A stretch of DNA of 64,000 bases from Paulownia fortunei (taxonomy: Eukaryota; Streptophyta; Magnoliopsida; Lamiales; Paulowniaceae): contig CM033108.1 in NCBI GenBank assembly GCA_019321725.1, positions 10,620,060 through 10,684,059 on the forward strand. The letters are read 5' to 3'. Of the stretch, positions 60,768 through 64,000 are shown one piece after another. Position 1 is the stretch's first letter, and every line of letters starts with the position of its first letter. The notes beneath the pieces were generated by a model. The model had not been told where the DNA came from. It was given only the letters and a program-made list of their open reading frames with translations, and did no database searches. The translations under genes and the position numbers were made by a program.

Positions 60768-63247
60768 TGTAATGCCTAATTTTCTCCTACATAGCCAATA
60801 ATAAGTATCTTGTATGAATATGCATCTAATCAATGTGTATTATCGAATTATAGCATATAAATAGCATGATTGCACGAACATGAATAATTGTTATTATATG
60901 CTTCAATTATGCTTTAACATGCATTAGTACATGAAATATGAGATCAAACTTTTGTATATTGATTTAACATATTCCTTAAGTGCCTTTTTGTAGTGAAAAG
61001 ACCAGTATCTCGATTAAGGAAAATTGATGTGTTGCATGGCCATAAAATGAATTATTCATATTGTTCCATACTTGTTATATTCTAAAGTGATTATTTGCCT
61101 AAATATTTGCTTTAAATATGTTACATTTGGCTAAGAACTAAAAGTATACAAAATAGTGCAATTTGATTGGTTGGTTGACTAGGTTGCATGAAATCATTCT
61201 AAACTATATTGCACTTAATTATAACACCAAAGCAGCATTTTTTGTCATCTCCCTAGCCCATAAACATGGTTTTTGGCATGAGAAGATACTAAACATGATG
61301 CAACCAATCATCACCCTCCACTTACCTCTCTTTGAAATGTCAAATGAGTTATTTTTAGCCTATTTTCTTATGAAAGCTCCTAAAAAACAACCAGCCATTC
61401 TTCTCCAAAGTTTATCCCAAAATTCTACTCTCTCATACTCATAAAAATTGAATTCAATCTATAGGAATCCATAAAATACAAACTAGAACAAGTTTCCACC
61501 CTTTTAAGCTTTGAAGCTTAATTCCAAATTAATCAAGGTATATTCTTTTTCAATGTTTCTTATGATGAATTTGTAGTATCTTGAATGGTTACATATTTTA
61601 GTATGTTTTTTTATGATTGAAAACTTAAATAGGTTACACTTGAAGCCAAAACCAAGCTAGTTAAGCTAGTTTTTAGAATAATTTATAGTCTTGTGAAATA
61701 TGCTTAATGTACTTGTTCTTATTGATGTTGTAATGTTTATATTATGTTTGAAAGTTTCTATGAATGATTGTGAACAATAACAATTAGTTTGCTTAATTGA
61801 TGGTTAGAATCAATTTAAGTTATAATCAAGTTCACCCCATGTTAATTTGGATATTTTGAGTTTGTGTTAAATATAGAGTATGTATTATTTTTGAAGTAAT
61901 GTAATCGATATGGAATTGTTTACAAAAAATTAAAAAGTGTGTATGATTTTAATTAGAGTAGATTATGTGATTTATTAAAAGGATATTGAAAGGTATAATG
62001 ATTTGATTATGTTAGGCCTTTAACACATCTTATCTTCTAAAGAGATTAACCTTTTCACTTAGCACAAAGTGGACTTGAGGTAAGTTGAAACTGTCATTTG
62101 TTGTATCATAAGAATCATATAATGTTGTTCATATTTTAATATGATTTTCATTATTTGTCAAATAATGTAACGTTTGATGCATTTATGGTTCATGAAGTAT
62201 GATACTATTAAGAATATAATGAGATTTTTGAAAAGGAAGTATGGTATTGAACACTTTTCTCATAGTTCTCGAATATGATCTCAACAAAGATGCGGAAAGT
62301 TCCATTGATCACAACGGGAGTAATGGTGATCTTGTCACCAACATCTACTGCTGGTTCATCCTGAATGATATCATACTTGAACACTTTGTCTGCAATCCCA
62401 AAGTATTCAGCTAACTTCAATGGTGTCTCGGGATCAGTATGTGAGACTACATTCACAATATACCTGAGCTTGCCATTAACCGTTCTAGCTGAATTCACAA
62501 CCTTGATTGTGCGTGTGATGATGATCGGGTAGACAAGGGACACAGGAGGGACCAACAGACCTAACAAATGGTGGCAAATACTTGAGGTTGAAAAATCAGT
62601 ATAGGAAAGCCACAATGAATGAGATAGAATACAACTAATACCTAAGGTTGAAATACCAAGTATGGAAACTCTATATTATTTCTCTTATTGGCCAATCATT
62701 ATGAATAGGTTTCAAAAATCATGTTCTATCGCTATTAGTTAGGAAACACACTTCAAGGGCCCTAAAGAATGATTTATAAAAGAAAGTTATTAAATTGAAT
62801 AATGCATTTAATCATTTATGTGATTTGCATGTACCCTATTTGTTATTGCCTCAGTTTCACTTTATTGAGCCTTTAACTCATTAGATTCATGTGATGCAAA
62901 TGGAAATGTATAGGTTTAGAGGTTGATTGAGTCTCCAGAACGGCCAGACAGAGATTTGTTCATATGCTATGCTCCGAGCTATTTTGTAGCATATTTTGAA
63001 AACTCTATTTTAGTTTTAAATAAGCCGCTTTATTATGGTTTTCTAAATATATGTACTCAGTTGTGATTTATGTATATGGTGTGTTTAAAATAAAATGAAA
63101 TAATAAATGGATTCAAGTTCTTTCTCTTATAGCCAAAATGGGAACTTTTATCAAAACCATAACTCTAGAATTGATGAAATGTTAGCATTTCTTGATTTAA
63201 CTATATTAGCTTGTTTAGGTTATACAGTTAGGTTAAGGGGTTTTATA
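60768..63247 (+). repeat. 5' LTR of gypsy element (+), contains host gene fragment
   Basis: Starts TGTAATGCCTAATTTTC and ends near GGGGTTTTATA, 5 bp before a primer binding site, so it is a 5' LTR of about 2480 bp. The left flank CAAAT (60763-60767) is the candidate target duplication; its partner lies outside the window. It carries a plant SKS gene fragment on the opposite strand (62247-62525). Confidence 0.82.
62247..62525 (-). pseudogene. Fragment of an SKS (SKU5-similar, multicopper-oxidase-like) gene
   Basis: Open for 93 codons without stops on the minus strand, continuing a 135-codon frame from 62615. It matches the middle/third cupredoxin region of plant SKU5-similar proteins (ascorbate-oxidase relatives that act at the cell wall or membrane): ITRTIKVVNSA, VNGKLRYIVN, DPETPLKLAEYFGI and FRIFVEIIFENYEKSVQ. 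The expected SWHLDGYSF-type copper-fold continuation after VQ is absent, as are the N-terminal domains, so it cannot make a protein of the family. It lies inside a gypsy LTR. No intron is seen in the fragment. Family is clear; the donor gene is not known. Confidence 0.85.
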
Positions 63248-63252
63248 GTTTC

Positions 63253-63264
63253 TGGTATCAGAGC
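63253..63264 (+). promoter_or_regulatory. Primer binding site of gypsy element
   Basis: TGGTATCAGAGC, exact initiator tRNA-Met type site, 5 bp after the LTR end. Confidence 0.9.
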
Positions 63265-63446
63265 GGAGGTTTAGTCATTCATGTAGATAGAAGAAGGCAT
63301 ATGAACACATCCTGACTAGAAAACTCGATCAACTATTTGTTTATTTGCCTTTATGTTTATTTGATTATATTTCATTTCATGTTATTATCATGATTATGTA
63401 TTTATTATTGGCTAATGAATGGAATGAGATTAGGCAATACATATCA

Positions 63447-64000
63447 GGTCATGACAACAAAAAGAAAGACAATAGATGATCATGAGGGTAATCATAGTGT
63501 GGTGACTTATCTCATTCAACAACAAACTAGAATGCATGGTGAATAGATACAACAATTGCTAGATATGCAAAACGAACCTAAGAATAGAATCAGTTACTTA
63601 CTCCACCACAAGCTCGATAAGATTCTTCACAAGCTATGTATGAGAAATTTAGAAAGATGGAACATGTTGATTTTAATGGTGGGTCTGATCCCATGGGTGT
63701 AGAGGAATGGGTGAAATCTTTGGACACTAACTTTGACTACATGCGAATTGATGATGCTGAGAAGGTACTCTGTGCAATTTTCTTGTTGAAGAAGGATGCT
63801 AGAACTTAGTGGGAAGGAGCTAAACTTGTAGTGAATATGGAAGAGCTAACTTGGGAAAGGTTTAAAATAATCTTTTATGATAAGTATTTCATGAGAGATG
63901 CTAGGTTGCTCAAGGTAAAAGAATTCTTGAAGTTAAAACAAAAAGGGATGTCTGTATGTGATTATGTGAGAAAATTTGAAAAGGGTTGCAAGTATGTGCT
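63447..64000 (+). pseudogene. Ty3/gypsy gag, 5' part, runs off window
   Basis: From a likely ATG at 63447 (MTTKRKTIDDHEG...). After a frame change near 63640 the frame follows the retrotransposon Gag domain: [32 protein letters not shown] (then a stop where W is usual, near 63810), [34 protein letters not shown]. It continues past 64000. The stop and frameshift suggest the element is not autonomous, though the right part is unseen. Confidence 0.85.

Noticed and set aside
1..64000. CRISPR arrays, bacterial operons, phage or plasmid modules, rRNA and tRNA genes
   Set aside because: No regularly spaced repeats, no prokaryotic gene layout and no tRNA-like folds were seen. The short tRNA-like matches are retroelement primer binding sites.

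Overview
The window looks like repeat-rich nuclear DNA from a flowering plant, probably a dicot. It is AT-rich, its gene remnants match plant families, and nearly all of it is LTR retrotransposon sequence in nested insertions. I cannot name the species. I see one gene that looks intact: a three-exon seed-maturation (SMP / LEA D-34 type) gene at 43160-44203. A G-box/ABRE core, a TATA box and an RY motif lie just upstream of it.

Layout. 1-5416: 3' part of a decayed Ty1/copia element (+) and its 3' LTR, which carries a very small TRIM-type element (4945-5401). 6003-21549: a Tat/Athila-type Ty3/gypsy element on the minus strand. Its 3' LTR is split by a 5'-truncated Tekay/Del-type gypsy element (6304-10833), and a LOG (cytokinin-activating enzyme) pseudogene lies between its pol and its 3' LTR. 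21900-23564: solo Tat-type LTR with target duplication. About 24200-27950: a second, badly decayed Tat-type pol (-). 27960-29425: partial Tat LTR (+). About 29430-38256: copia element (-) with 5' LTR and primer binding site, interrupted by a + strand copia solo LTR (31451-33528). 38257-41251: truncated copia LTR (+) holding a Tat solo LTR (38603-40338). 41252-45543: the low-copy island with the SMP gene. 45544-47352: two opposed copia LTR pieces. 47353-48490: LINE L1 ORF2 fragment (-). 49019-53419: Tat LTR split by another, internally deleted Tat element (49375-53182). 53420-60767: copia element (-), split by a Tekay-type gypsy solo LTR (55254-60358) that itself holds a copia solo LTR (57027-59261). 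60768-64000: a gypsy element (+) with 5' LTR, primer binding site and start of gag. Its LTR contains a fragment of a plant SKS (SKU5-similar multicopper-oxidase-like) gene.

The boundaries of seven insertions are supported by 5-bp target duplications, either exact or with one mismatch, so their relative order can be read from the nesting. I see no element here that looks able to move by itself: every pol region carries stops, frameshifts or truncations. I found no tRNA, rRNA, CRISPR or prokaryote-type operon. The items most worth a second look are the TRIM with an snRNA-type promoter motif, the two host-gene fragments inside LTR elements, and the SMP gene with its degenerate first repeat and RY site downstream of the TATA box.
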